Shown: positions 6,755-15,737, counted from the first letter of the stretch. The stretch: 64,000 nt of DNA from AP-15 sp963772965 (GCA_963772965.1 CAVYZU010000002.1:1240001-1304000); one strand, 5' to 3'. A program made the numbers and translations. The notes: generated by a model from the letters alone, not told the origin.

Positions 6755-9090
6755 GCCGCTTGCCGCCTTTCGGCAGTGCGGATCGCCCGCCACAATCGTT
6801 CCGGGGTTACTGGCATGTCGATATGCTCGATGCCGAGCGGCGCCAGCGCATCGACAATCGCATTGACCAAAGCCGGCGGCGCGCCGATCGCCCCCGCTTC
6901 ACCCGCTCCCTTGAGGCCGAGCGGGTTGGTGCGGCACGGCACGACATTGTACGAGAATTCGATCGCCGGCAGGTCTTCGGCCCGCGGCAATGCGTAATCG
7001 GTTAGCGAACCGGTCACCAGCTGACCCGTTTCCGGGTCATAGACCGTGCGTTCGAGCATTGCCTGGCCGACGCCTTGCGCGACGCCGCCCTGCACTTGGC
7101 CGCGCAATAACAGCGGATTGACGACATTCCCAAAATCGTCGACCACGAGATAACGCACGATCTCGACATGCCCGGTCTCGGGCTCGATCTCGACCTCGCA
7201 GACATGGCAGCCATTGGGGAACGTCGGCGCGGGCGGGGTGAAATGCCCGCTCTCGGCAAAGCCCGGCTCGACATCATCGGGCAATTGCGCCGGGTTGAAC
7301 GCAGCGCGCGCCACCGCCTCGATCGCGATCTCGCGGTCGGTCCCGGCAATGCGGAAGACGCCGTCGGCGAAGGCGACATCGGCTTCGGCCGCCTCTAACA
7401 GATGCGCGGCGATCCGCCGGCCCTTGGCGATCAGCTTTTGCGCGGCGGCATCGGCCGAGGCGCCGCCCACCGGCAGGGAGCGCGATCCGCCAGTGCCGCG
7501 ACCAAAGGCGACAGCCGCGGTGTCGCCCTGCAGCACGCGGATCTTGTCTAAAGGCAAGCCAAGCCGCTCAGCGGCGAGCTGCGCGTACGCGGTCTGATGT
7601 CCCTGACCCGAGGACTGGGTGCCCATCAGCATCGTCAAATTACCGCTCGGGTCAAAGCGCAATTCGGCGAATTCATCCGGGGGCATTCCCGATTGCTCAA
7701 TATAGACGGCGTAGCCCAACCCACGGAAACTCCCGCGCGCCGTGGACTCGGCGCGCCGCCCCGCAAAGCCCTCGATGTCGGCTGTGGCGAGCGCGTCCTC
7801 CATGTTGCGGGCGAAATCGCCGCTGTCATAAACGAGGCCGAGCGGGGTCGCATACGGCATCGCGTCGGGGCGGATGAAATTGCGCCGACGCAATTCCTGC
7901 GGCGGTAGCCCAAGCCGGCGGGCGGCGTAGTCGATCAGCCGTTCGATCGCATAGGCCGCCTCCGGCCGGCCGGCGCCGCGATAGGCGTCGACCGGTACGG
8001 TGTGCGTAAACACTCCCTCCACCACAACCGAGATCGCCGGGATCGCATAAACGCCGCTGAACATGACGCCGCCCGACTCGGTCGGGATTGCCGGCGCAAA
8101 GGTCGATAAATAGGCGCCCATATTGGCAAAGTTGGTGACGGACAAGCCCAGAAAATGCAGCTCATCGTCGAGCCCGAGTTCGAGCCGCATGATATTGTCG
8201 CGGCCTTGCGCGTCGGTCATGAACGCATCGGAGCGTTCGGGCGTCCATTTGACTGGTCGGCCGATCTTTTTTGCCGACCACAGCACCAGAACCTGCTCGG
8301 AATAGAGAAAAGCCTTCATCCCGAACCCGCCGCCGACATCAGGGGTGATGACGCGCACGCGATTTTCCGGGATTTTGAAAACGCTCTCGGCCAACAGGCT
8401 GCGCAGCAAATGCGAGCCTTGGGTCGAACTCCAGAGGGTATAGGTGTCCTCTCCGGAATCGTGGGCGCCGATTGCACCGCGCGGCTCCATCGAATTGACG
8501 ACGATCCGGTTGTTGACGATGTCGAGCGCGATGCGGTGGCGCGCCGTTGCGATGGCGCGGTCGACCGCAGCGGGGTCGCCGATCGCCCAGTCAAAGGCGA
8601 GATTGTCGGGCGCCTCGTCCCAGACAATGGGCCGCCCTTGATCGAGCGCATGCTCGGTTTCGATCACTGCGGGCAGCGGGTCGTAATCGATTTCGATCAG
8701 CTCGGCGGCGTCGCGGGCCGCACCGAGACTTTCGGCGACGACCATCGCGACCGTGTCGCCGACATGCCGCACGCGGTCGCGAACCAGCGCCGGCCGCTGC
8801 GGCGATGGTGCCGCGGCCCCGTCGCGATTGATCATCGGGACAAGACACGGCATCGGGCCGAGCCCGTCGCGCGCCAAATCTTCGCCGGTCAAAACGGCGA
8901 GCACGCCTGGCGCTGTCGCGGCCGCCGCGGTGTCAATCGCACGGATGCGCGCATGAGCGTGCGGCGAGCGCAGCATAAACGCGTATGCCTGGTGCGGCAG
9001 CACGACATCGTCGACGTAATTGCCGTGCCCGGTCAAAAAGCGCCGGTCCTCGACCCGGCGCACCGGCTGGCCGATACCGAATTGGTTCAT
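6751..9090 (-). CDS. Xanthine dehydrogenase-family molybdopterin subunit (CoxL-like, form II type)
   Basis: A 779-residue molybdopterin-cytosine-dinucleotide hydroxylase large subunit. The start MNQFGIGQPVRRVEDRRFLTG is classic CoxL-like. The N-terminal domain is followed by DVGGGFGMK (251-259), VDAYRGAGRPEAAY (367-380) and the late catalytic-glutamate segment LKGAGEAGAIGAPPA. AYRGAGR is the form II active-site loop, not the AYRCSFR of true CO dehydrogenase, so the substrate is probably an aldehyde, purine or other heterocycle. Partner FAD (CoxM-like) and 2Fe-2S (CoxS-like) subunit genes are absent from the window, so it must use subunits encoded elsewhere. It overlaps cysQ by four bases. Confidence 0.9.
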   Translation of the reverse strand: MNQFGIGQPVRRVEDRRFLTGHGNYVDDVVLPHQAYAFMLRSPHAHARIRAIDTAAAATAPGVLAVLTGEDLARDGLGPMPCLVPMINRDGAAAPSPQRPALVRDRVRHVGDTVAMVVAESLGAARDAAELIEIDYDPLPAVIETEHALDQGRPIVWDEAPDNLAFDWAIGDPAAVDRAIATARHRIALDIVNNRIVVNSMEPRGAIGAHDSGEDTYTLWSSTQGSHLLRSLLAESVFKIPENRVRVITPDVGGGFGMKAFLYSEQVLVLWSAKKIGRPVKWTPERSDAFMTDAQGRDNIMRLELGLDDELHFLGLSVTNFANMGAYLSTFAPAIPTESGGVMFSGVYAIPAISVVVEGVFTHTVPVDAYRGAGRPEAAYAIERLIDYAARRLGLPPQELRRRNFIRPDAMPYATPLGLVYDSGDFARNMEDALATADIEGFAGRRAESTARGSFRGLGYAVYIEQSGMPPDEFAELRFDPSGNLTMLMGTQSSGQGHQTAYAQLAAERLGLPLDKIRVLQGDTAAVAFGRGTGGSRSLPVGGASADAAAQKLIAKGRRIAAHLLEAAEADVAFADGVFRIAGTDREIAIEAVARAAFNPAQLPDDVEPGFAESGHFTPPAPTFPNGCHVCEVEIEPETGHVEIVRYLVVDDFGNVVNPLLLRGQVQGGVAQGVGQAMLERTVYDPETGQLVTGSLTDYALPRAEDLPAIEFSYNVVPCRTNPLGLKGAGEAGAIGAPPALVNAIVDALAPLGIEHIDMPVTPERLWRAIRTAERRQAA

Positions 9091-9417
9091 TCAAACGACC
9101 TCCGACATCGGGCATATCGGCGGCCAAGTTGATTTTGCCATAGCGCAACCGCGCGGTTTTCAGGCGTGCTTCGCGAATGCGATGCAACTCGCCGTTGCTT
9201 TGTCGCCGATGACAAGCGCACCCGCCTGCGGCGCCTCGACTATCGGGCACCCGCCGAACTGCTCGCTCACCCTGCGGGACACGACACGAAAGCGGGGATG
9301 GCAAGAGGGGAAAAATATCGGCTGGAAGCGCAAAATAAGCGCGAACCGCGAAAGGTGCTCCGTCCGCCTCCCCTCAAAGGAGAGGAGAACGGAGCAGTGG
9401 CTTTTGGACGTCGGCGA
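9091..9417. other. Intergenic region with a small inverted repeat
   Basis: It holds no supported gene. Near 9367-9390, CCTCCCCT and AGGAGAGGAG form a short imperfect hairpin. The left end is the likely promoter region of the molybdenum hydroxylase gene. Confidence 0.4.
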
Positions 9418-10026
9418 CTAGCGCAGCGGCGAGAATGAGGATGGGACGACGAGCATGTTCTCCTGCTTGATAAACATGCCGCGGGTGGCGGGTGGCCAGC
9501 TGCCATCCTTGCGCAACTCCTCGCGAATGCGGGCGCGTTCGTTGGCGTCCTTATAGGCCCAGATGTGGATCCATTGGTTCAAGGGCCCGAGCTCGGTATG
9601 GCCCGCGGCCGCCAATGGCGACAGCTTTACCCGGCCTTCGATCCGCTCGGCCCATTTCTCGACGACGGTCGGGGCCGATCCGGGCAGCATCGTATAGGTG
9701 CGGATCTCGTAGAGATTGCCGTACTGACGCGGTGTAAAGGCCGGGCAGAACGGCGCCGCGATGACGATCTTGCTCTCCATCTCGACGATGAATTCCTGGA
9801 TCTTTGGCGGCCAGTTCGGGATCGACTGCGAACGTACCCGGCTGCGGTGCTGCAGGTCGTCATACGGCCAAATGTGGATGATGTGGTTTAACGGGCCGAC
9901 TTCGGTGTGAAAGAAAGCGCCGAGCGGCGATACCTTGACACGCTCGGTCAGCGCCTCGCCAAACCGCTTTTCTGCTTCCGGAACCGAGCCCGGCTGCAGC
10001 CGGTAGGTGCGCATTTCAAAGATCAT
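9418..10026 (-). CDS. NIPSNAP family protein, two tandem domains
   Basis: A 202-residue protein made of two ferredoxin-like NIPSNAP domains. The first begins FEMRTYRLQPGSVPEAEKRF and includes HTEVGPLNHIIHIWPYDD. The second begins YEIRTYTMLPGSAPTVVEKW and includes HTELGPLNQWIHIWAYKD. The parallel ...LGPLN..IHIW.Y.D segments make the duplication plain. ATG 10026 is preferred over the upstream ATG 10041 because GGGGAGCAGG lies just before it. The function of bacterial NIPSNAP proteins is not established; dimeric alpha-beta-barrel proteins of this type often bind small organic ligands. Confidence 0.88.
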   Translation of the reverse strand: MIFEMRTYRLQPGSVPEAEKRFGEALTERVKVSPLGAFFHTEVGPLNHIIHIWPYDDLQHRSRVRSQSIPNWPPKIQEFIVEMESKIVIAAPFCPAFTPRQYGNLYEIRTYTMLPGSAPTVVEKWAERIEGRVKLSPLAAAGHTELGPLNQWIHIWAYKDANERARIREELRKDGSWPPATRGMFIKQENMLVVPSSFSPLR

Positions 10027-10075
10027 CGACCTGCTCCCCAAGAGTTAAAGAATTATCGGCGGGGCGCATTCTAGA

Positions 10076-10105
10076 GGCGCCGGGCAGCAAGTCAAACCCG
10101 GCGCC
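10076..10105 (-). terminator. Strong hairpin after the PEP-CTERM gene
   Basis: GGCGCCGGG at 10076-10084 pairs perfectly with CCCGGCGCC at 10097-10105 across a 12-base loop, 20 bases beyond the PEP-CTERM stop on the minus strand. Only a weak T content follows, so intrinsic termination is possible but not certain. Confidence 0.45.
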
Positions 10106-10124
10106 CCCGCTTATGGCGACAGTG

Positions 10125-11204
10125 TCAGCCGGCTTTGCGGCGGCGTGCAAAGGCGCCCATGCCGAGGAGCCCGGCGGCGAGCAAGCTCATTGATGCCGGC
10201 TCGGGCACCGCCGGCGTGGCGATCAACCCGATCGTGTTGTCAGCACCGTTGACGTAGAAGCCGACGAGCTGATTGAGATCGTTGATGCCGTTGATCGTCG
10301 TCGTGCCGATGCCGAACGGATCGTCGATGTTTTGGAACGTGTTGTTATTGAGGTCGTAGAGCAGACCGTGCATCACGCCCGCCGCATCGGTGTATGTGCC
10401 GACCGCTAAGCCGTTGTCGTTCAATCCGAGCAACATCGTCGCCATCGATCCGGTGGGATCTATGGTCGTGAACGTGCCACCAATGTCGACAAATCCGTGC
10501 GTCACCATGGCGCCATCGGTGTAGAAGCCGGCAATTTCCCCGGCGTTATTGATCGCTGCCGCCGTAGTGGCGCCGATTCCATTCGGATCGTCGATATTAG
10601 CGGAGAAGGTATTTGTCCCGATGTTGTAGGTATAGCCGTGCGTCGCTCCGCCGGCATCGACGTAAAAGCCAACGGCTACGTTGCTGTTGTTGACGCCAAG
10701 CAATTGATCGGTAAACAGACCCGTCGACGGTCCCCCCGGGTGGTTCACGTTGGTGAACGTCCCGGCAATATTGGCGAACCCGAAATTGCTGTCCATGCCA
10801 ACGCCCAGGTTGGAATTGGACCAGAACCCGACCGTCGTGCCGATATTGTTGAGACCGGTGACTTGGGTTTGCACGGAGCCCGGAAAATTCTCGTTGGTGA
10901 AGGAGGTGTAGGGCGGAACGGTGGTATAGCCCTTGTTCGGATGGCCAGCCATGCCGCTGCCGAAATAGCCGGCGATTGTGCCGGCGCTATTGATCCCGAG
11001 TTCCTGATTGAACGTCACATCGTTGGTGTTGACGATGTCCTGAAACGTATAGGCGGCGGCATGCGCCGATTGAGCGCTCCAGGTAACAGCGATCGCGGCA
11101 ATAGCACCCAACGCCAGCTTGGAGCGCCTGACTGAGGTGAGCGAGCAACCAAATTTGAATGGCGATAGCCTTACCGGCCCCATTCCGCTGGCAGCGCGGT
11201 CCAT
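10125..11204 (-). CDS. Secreted PEP-CTERM anchor protein with HAF-like repeats
   Basis: About 359 residues. A hydrophobic signal segment (LALGAIAAIAVTWSAQSAHA) is followed by repeats of roughly 45-55 residues with the pattern G-I/L-N-x2-G-x-x-V/A-G-x-Y/F-x-D...H-G-F/Y, as in HAF-repeat extracellular proteins predicted to form beta-propeller-like folds. The C-terminus VPEPASMSLLAAGLLG...RRRKAG is a PEP-CTERM sorting signal: VPEP, a membrane helix and a basic tail. The protein should be exported and processed by an exosortase, but no exosortase gene lies in the window. ATG 11204 has GAGGGG about 8 bases upstream; GTG 11213 is the alternative. Confidence 0.85.
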   Translation of the reverse strand: MDRAASGMGPVRLSPFKFGCSLTSVRRSKLALGAIAAIAVTWSAQSAHAAAYTFQDIVNTNDVTFNQELGINSAGTIAGYFGSGMAGHPNKGYTTVPPYTSFTNENFPGSVQTQVTGLNNIGTTVGFWSNSNLGVGMDSNFGFANIAGTFTNVNHPGGPSTGLFTDQLLGVNNSNVAVGFYVDAGGATHGYTYNIGTNTFSANIDDPNGIGATTAAAINNAGEIAGFYTDGAMVTHGFVDIGGTFTTIDPTGSMATMLLGLNDNGLAVGTYTDAAGVMHGLLYDLNNNTFQNIDDPFGIGTTTINGINDLNQLVGFYVNGADNTIGLIATPAVPEPASMSLLAAGLLGMGAFARRRKAG

Positions 11205-11512
11205 AGCGTCCACCCCTCGAGATTGGATAGGATGATTCCCGAATTAGTGTTAATTCAGCAAAATTCGTGCCAAACTACGATGGGTGCCGCGATCGAAAGA
11301 TAATCAAGAGGTTGAGAGCTCGCCATGGAAAACGGCGCGTCAGGTTGTCGAAGAATTTTACAGACGCAGTCACTCAGATATGAGCAGGCTGAGTACGGTT
11401 CCCCTGCACATCAGTGCGTTAACTCTCACTTATTACCCAAAAGGATGAGTCAAGAAATCCGACAGTCGCGGCATGCCGGTAATTTTCGATATCCCGGGCG
11501 TTTGCAGAGCCC
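11205..11512. other. Relatively AT-rich intergenic region
   Basis: About 300 bases between the nucleoside hydrolase stop and the PEP-CTERM start. It is less GC-rich than its surroundings and probably contains the PEP-CTERM promoter. A 63-codon plus-strand frame at 11325-11516 has no family features and is not called as a gene. Confidence 0.4.
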
Positions 11513-12457
11513 CTAGGGCAGGCGCGCCAGCTTCTCGATCAGCACGTCGTAAACCGCTTCGGCGTCGACCGTGTTCATAAAGCGGACGTTGATCTCCCGC
11601 CCGGTGACCCCCCACCAATCGATGATGGTCATGCCTGAGGTCAGCGGGCTCGTGGTCTCGACCGCAACGTTGACCTCGCGGCCATCGAACAGCGCCGGCT
11701 GCAGCAGAAAAGCGATCGTGCACGGGTCGTGCAGCGCCGTCCCGCGCGCGCCAAACCGGCTGGTGCGGGCCTCCTCAAAGCTGGTCAGGAGGGTTGCCAC
11801 CGCCGGGCCGCAACGGTTGGGGAGCGCGCCCAAGGCCGCAATCCGCGGCGGCGTGCTCAACACCTGATGGGTGACGTCGAGCGGGATGATCGTAATCGGG
11901 ACGCCTGCCTCGAGCACGATCGCGGCGGCATGCGGATCGACATGGATGTTGAATTCGGCGGCCGGGGTGACATTGCCGATCTCAAAGCCGGCGCCGCCCA
12001 TGACCACAATTTCGCCGATCCGGGCGGCGATATCGGGCGCCTTGATCAACGCCAATGCAATATCGGTCAACGGCCCGATCGCGCACATTGTGACCAAACC
12101 TGGTTCCGCGGAACGCAGCGTTTCGACAATGAAGTCGACGCCGTGTTGTGCCTGCAGTGGCATCACCGGTTCGGGTAGGGCGAGCCTTTCGCCGAGCAAG
12201 TCGCCATGGATAGCGGCGGCCGAGGCGAGCGGGCGTAGCAACGGCCGCGCACAGCCGGCGAAAACCGCGATGTCGGGGCGGCCTGCCAGCTCGCAAACGC
12301 GCCGCGCATTCCGCTCGGTCAGCACCAGCGGCAGATTGCCAGCGACCGCGACGATCCCCAGCACCTCAAGCTCTTCCGGCGAGGACAATGCCAGCAAGAT
12401 CGCGACGGCGTCGTCGATGCCGGGATCGGTGTCGATGATGATCTTTCGCGATGCCAT
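11513..12457 (-). CDS. Inosine/uridine-preferring nucleoside hydrolase (IunH/RihA family)
   Basis: A 314-residue enzyme hydrolysing the N-glycosidic bond of ribonucleosides. The N-terminal IIIDTDPGIDDAVAIL holds the DTDPGxDD calcium and ribose site. The middle reads ITIIPLDVTHQVL (the conserved LDVT motif), and HDPCTIAFLL supplies the distal Ca-ligand Asp. FNIHVDPHAAAIVLEAG (the NxxxDPxAA motif) also matches. Length is typical. It is transcribed away from the CmcJ-type gene at 12579, with 121 bases between the two starts. It could feed free bases into purine catabolism. Confidence 0.92.
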   Translation of the reverse strand: MASRKIIIDTDPGIDDAVAILLALSSPEELEVLGIVAVAGNLPLVLTERNARRVCELAGRPDIAVFAGCARPLLRPLASAAAIHGDLLGERLALPEPVMPLQAQHGVDFIVETLRSAEPGLVTMCAIGPLTDIALALIKAPDIAARIGEIVVMGGAGFEIGNVTPAAEFNIHVDPHAAAIVLEAGVPITIIPLDVTHQVLSTPPRIAALGALPNRCGPAVATLLTSFEEARTSRFGARGTALHDPCTIAFLLQPALFDGREVNVAVETTSPLTSGMTIIDWWGVTGREINVRFMNTVDAEAVYDVLIEKLARLP

Positions 12458-12578
12458 GAGTTCGTGCTGCCAAGCCGATGAGGGAGGAGAGCCTTAAGCG
12501 ATCAGTTCGGGTTCTGGCGGTTGTTGTGCCGGTCAGCGGGCCAATCTATCATCGCGTCACGCGTGTGGAGGAGCCTCG

Positions 12579-13415
12579 ATGGTGCAGCTCGCCGAACTCG
12601 ATACCGAGCGCGATACGCTCGATGCGACCCTAAGTTACTTTGCCGACACTAAGGCGACGCCGGTGACCGTGGTGGCGCCTCCGGGCGAATCCGACAAGCG
12701 CTTGGGCGGCGGAGCCTCCGAGCCGCATCGCGTGACCTTGCGCAACGGGCGGCCGCATATCGCCGAATTCGATATCGAAAAGCACGGCTTCCGTTTCGTC
12801 CGGAATGATACGCGGGTCGCGGATTTTTACGATGAGGACGAAATCCGCGGCGTCTACTACCCGGAGATGGAGGCGCTGGTCAAAGCCGAGACCGGCGCCA
12901 AGCGTGTCGTCGTGTTTGACCACACATTGCGCACCGCCGATGACGAGTTGCGCCAAGCGTCCAAGATCCGCGAGGTCGTCCGCCGCGTCCACAACGACTA
13001 CACCGATTGGTCGGGGCTGCAGCGGGTGCGCGATCTGATGGGCGACGAGGCCGAGGAGTTGCTTAAGCACCGCTTTGCGATTGTTCAGGTGTGGCGGCCG
13101 ATCCGCCATGCAGTCGAGAGCTGGCCTTTGGCGATCGCCGATGCACGCAGTCTGTCAGCCGACGATATGGTCGTGACCGAACGGCGCTATCCCAACCGCA
13201 TCGGCCAGACCTCGGCGATTACCTGGAACCCGGAACACCGCTGGTACTGGTTCCCGCACATGCGGCCCGACGAAGCATTGGTGTTCAAGACTTTCGAGTC
13301 GATGAAGGACGGCCGCGCCCGCTTTACCGCGCATACCGCTTTCGAGGACCCGACCACACCGCCCCATGCTCGGCCGCGCGAGAGCATCGAAATACGCACC
13401 CTCGCGTTTTTCTAA
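12579..13415 (+). CDS. CmcJ/NvfI (AsaB)-family non-haem iron oxygenase
   Basis: A 278-residue member of the family that includes cephamycin CmcJ and fungal AsaB/NvfI proteins, usually 2-oxoglutarate/Fe(II)-type enzymes. The signature VHNDYTDWSG (near residue 142) gives the first His and Asp ligands. The distal His and Arg fit FTAHTAFEDPTTPPHARPRESIEIR at the C-terminus. VQVWRPI and PNRIGQTSAITWNPEHRWYWFPHMRPDEALVFKTFES are family blocks. GGAGGAG precedes ATG 12579. It is followed on the same strand by a diiron ferritin-like protein and an amidohydrolase, suggesting a three-gene catabolic or tailoring cassette. The substrate is unknown. Confidence 0.85.
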   Translation: MVQLAELDTERDTLDATLSYFADTKATPVTVVAPPGESDKRLGGGASEPHRVTLRNGRPHIAEFDIEKHGFRFVRNDTRVADFYDEDEIRGVYYPEMEALVKAETGAKRVVVFDHTLRTADDELRQASKIREVVRRVHNDYTDWSGLQRVRDLMGDEAEELLKHRFAIVQVWRPIRHAVESWPLAIADARSLSADDMVVTERRYPNRIGQTSAITWNPEHRWYWFPHMRPDEALVFKTFESMKDGRARFTAHTAFEDPTTPPHARPRESIEIRTLAFF

Positions 13416-13507
13416 GGTTGGTGGTGAGCGGACTTTCAGCGATTTTTCGTTATCGCCTTCGCGAAAGCAGGGGGCTCAGGGTCCGTGACGTGCCGTTGGA
13501 TCCTGGA

Positions 13508-13525
13508 TTCCCGCTTTCGCGGGAA
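13508..13525. repeat. Hairpin of a dispersed repeat (TTCCCGC-TTTC-GCGGGAA)
   Basis: A perfect 7-bp stem with a 4-base loop, within the segment GGATCCTGGATTCCCGC...GGGAATGACG that is typical of dispersed intergenic repeats in proteobacteria. A second, variant hairpin occurs at 15786-15805. It lies just upstream of the ferritin-like gene's ribosome site. Confidence 0.6.
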
Positions 13526-13557
13526 TGACGACAAATAAAAGAGTGGGAGGCATTTTG

Positions 13558-14545
13558 ATGGAACGCGGGCACCAGATTGACATTCGTAATGTCGCGTTCT
13601 TCCGTCATGAATACGATGACGAGCACGGTGATCTCAGGCATCTCTACGAGCAGGCCAAGCTCGATCAGTGGAATGCCGCGACCGATATCGACTGGGCCCA
13701 GCCGCTCGCCAGTGACGGCCGGGGCGATGGCGGGCTGATCGCCGACGATCTCGTCGACATTTACGGGACAAAGTACTGGGATCGGCTGACCCCGGACCAG
13801 CAGGTCGAGGTCAATCGCGCGGTCGCGCGCTGGCGGATCTCGACCCTGATGGCCGGCGAACACGGTGCGATGCTCGTGTGCAGCCAATTGGTCGAGAATG
13901 TGCAGGGTCAGGACGCCAAACTGTTCCAGGCGACGCAAGTCGTCGACGAGGGCCGCCATAACGAGGTGTTGCAGCGCTACATGGCGTTGCGGCTCGAAGG
14001 GCGTAATTACCCGCTCGCCAACAACGTCCGCGAAATCTTCGACACATTGCTTGGCACCGGCGCCTGGTATCTGAAGACCATCGGGCTGCAGCTCGTCGCC
14101 GAGACCTTTGCCGTTTCCTTGTTCCGCATGCTTGCCGAAATCTTCGAAGGATGCGATCCTGCGCCAGGTCTGCCGGCGCATTCTGCAAGACGAGGCGCGG
14201 CATATGGGCTTTGGCATGCTGTCATTGCCGGCGGTCGTCGCCGAGGCCAGCGCGGCCGAGCGCCGCGAAATGGAAGATTTTGCCGTGTGGGCGTTGAACC
14301 GCACCCTGCGCGGCATCTTCCCGCTTGCCGCCTATGAGGAAATCGGGTTCAGCCGCGGCGAAATCGAAGAAATCCGCCAATTGCGCCGCGAGCGAGCGGC
14401 GGGCGGGGACGAGACTGCGTTTCGCAAATTCTTCCGCCGCGACCTCCATGCCGGGCTGGTGCGCAACCTGCGCAAAGTCGGCGTGCTCAGCGACCGCGTC
14501 GCGCCCGATCTCGAAGCGCTCGGCATTTCGCTCGCCGCCGCGTGA
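13558..14545 (+). CDS. Diiron ferritin-like protein, with frameshift
   Basis: ATG 13558, preceded by GTGGGAGG, starts a protein of about 329 residues. The N-terminal part in the first frame contains AGEHGAMLVCSQLVENVQ, DEGRHNEVLQRYMAL and LFRMLAEI. The next frame continues ILRQVCRRILQDEARHMGFGMLSL and runs to the stop at 14545. The change is at about 14146-14152 (CGAAGGA), one extra base. GEHG, EGRH and EARH supply an E-x2-H-like diiron ligand set in a ferritin-like four-helix bundle, suggesting an oxidase or N-oxygenase rather than iron storage. It lies between the CmcJ-type oxygenase and an amidohydrolase on the same strand. Confidence 0.8.
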
Positions 14546-14597
14546 TCCGTTGCCGCATGTTTTCGTTCTTGCCGCTCAATGACGATAGGACAGACCG

Positions 14598-15737
14598 ATG
14601 GCCAATGACCTGATCTCCTGCGATGACCACATGGATTTGGGGCAATTGCCGGCCGATTTGTGGATGACGCGGCTGCCCGCTGCGTTGCGCGACCGCGCCC
14701 CGCATATCGAGGAGCGCGACGGCCAGGCGGTTTGGATCTGCGACGGCAAGGTTTGGGGTACTTGGGGCGGCAAGCCGCCCGCGACCGGCAACCAGCGCCC
14801 CGTCAAGGCGCTCTACAACTCGTTTGACCGCGCCGGCATTTACGACCAAAGCGCGCGCCGGCCGGCGGTCGCCGAACTGCGCCTTGCCGACATGGATCGC
14901 GACGGGGTGCAGAGCCAGGTCATTTTTGGGCCGATCTTTCAAATCTCGACCGACGATCCGGTGCTGCGCGTCGCCTGCTATCGCGTTTATAACGACTGGC
15001 TGATGGATTTCTGCAAGGCCGCTCCCGACCGCCTGCTCGGCGTACCGATGCTGCCCGAAACTCCCGATGCCGCAACCGAAGAATTGCTCCGCATCGCGGC
15101 AAAAGGTGGGGTTAAGCAAGTCACCCTGATGATCGCCAACATTAGCCCCAAGCTCGACGACCCGGCTTGGGAAAAGCTGTGGACCGCGCTCGAAAACACC
15201 GGGATCATTTTGTCCTGGCACATCACCGTATTCCTGCCAGACCCGCGCAGCCGGGCCGCCGGCAAGGCGGCCAGCGTGTTCGAGAATACCAAAGGGTTCC
15301 TCAACAACTTCCTCGAGCCGTTTGTCGATTTGTTTGCCTGGGGCATTCTCGAGCGTCATCCGAAGCTTAAACTCGTCATGGCCGAGGCCGGCACCGGCTG
15401 GCTGCCCTGGCTGGTGCAGGAACTCGATTATCGCCATTGGCGGCTGTGGGAGGCCAAGGAGTTTTGGGCCGATAAGGGCGGTGCCGCGCTCGAAACCAAG
15501 CCCAGCGAACTATTCAAACGCCAGATCTGGGCGACGTTCCAAGAAGATTATGCGGCAATGGCATTGATCCCGTTCTTTGGCGAAGGCCATCTATTGTGGG
15601 CGTCGGACTACCCGCATCCCGACGGCGTTTGGCCCAATTCGCATTCCGCGATCGAGCGCCAAATGCAGGATTTGGTCCCCGAGATGCGGCGCAAGCTAAC
15701 CCACGACAACGCCGCCGCCCTCTACGGGCTGAGCTGA
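14598..15737 (+). CDS. Amidohydrolase family 2 (ACMSD-like) protein
   Basis: A 379-residue metal-dependent TIM-barrel hydrolase or decarboxylase of the ACMSD/LigY-like group. The N-terminal ligand motif is altered: CDDHMDL rather than H-x-H. Later blocks are typical: LADMDRDGVQSQVIFG, YNDWLMDFCKAAPDRLLGVPMLPE, the central His in IILSWHITVFL, LFAWGILERHPKLKLVMAEAGTGWLPWLVQ, and LLWASDYPHPDGVWPNS, which carries the catalytic Asp. It is the third gene of the 12.6-15.7 kb cassette, 52 bases after the ferritin-like gene. The atypical first metal motif makes the reaction hard to predict. Confidence 0.87.
   Translation: MANDLISCDDHMDLGQLPADLWMTRLPAALRDRAPHIEERDGQAVWICDGKVWGTWGGKPPATGNQRPVKALYNSFDRAGIYDQSARRPAVAELRLADMDRDGVQSQVIFGPIFQISTDDPVLRVACYRVYNDWLMDFCKAAPDRLLGVPMLPETPDAATEELLRIAAKGGVKQVTLMIANISPKLDDPAWEKLWTALENTGIILSWHITVFLPDPRSRAAGKAASVFENTKGFLNNFLEPFVDLFAWGILERHPKLKLVMAEAGTGWLPWLVQELDYRHWRLWEAKEFWADKGGAALETKPSELFKRQIWATFQEDYAAMALIPFFGEGHLLWASDYPHPDGVWPNSHSAIERQMQDLVPEMRRKLTHDNAAALYGLS

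Noticed and set aside
6751..9090. Aerobic carbon monoxide dehydrogenase (form I CoxL)
   Set aside because: The active-site loop reads AYRGAGR instead of AYRCSFR, and the CoxM and CoxS partner genes are absent.
8155..9132. Long open frame on the plus strand opposite the molybdenum hydroxylase gene
   Set aside because: It is an antisense shadow of a GC-rich gene: Arg/His/Asp-rich, without domain motifs, and fully overlapped by a clear CoxL-like gene.
11325..11516. 63-codon plus-strand frame in the AT-richer gap
   Set aside because: It has no hydrophobic or domain features and only a weak ribosome site. It lies where the promoter of the PEP-CTERM gene is expected.
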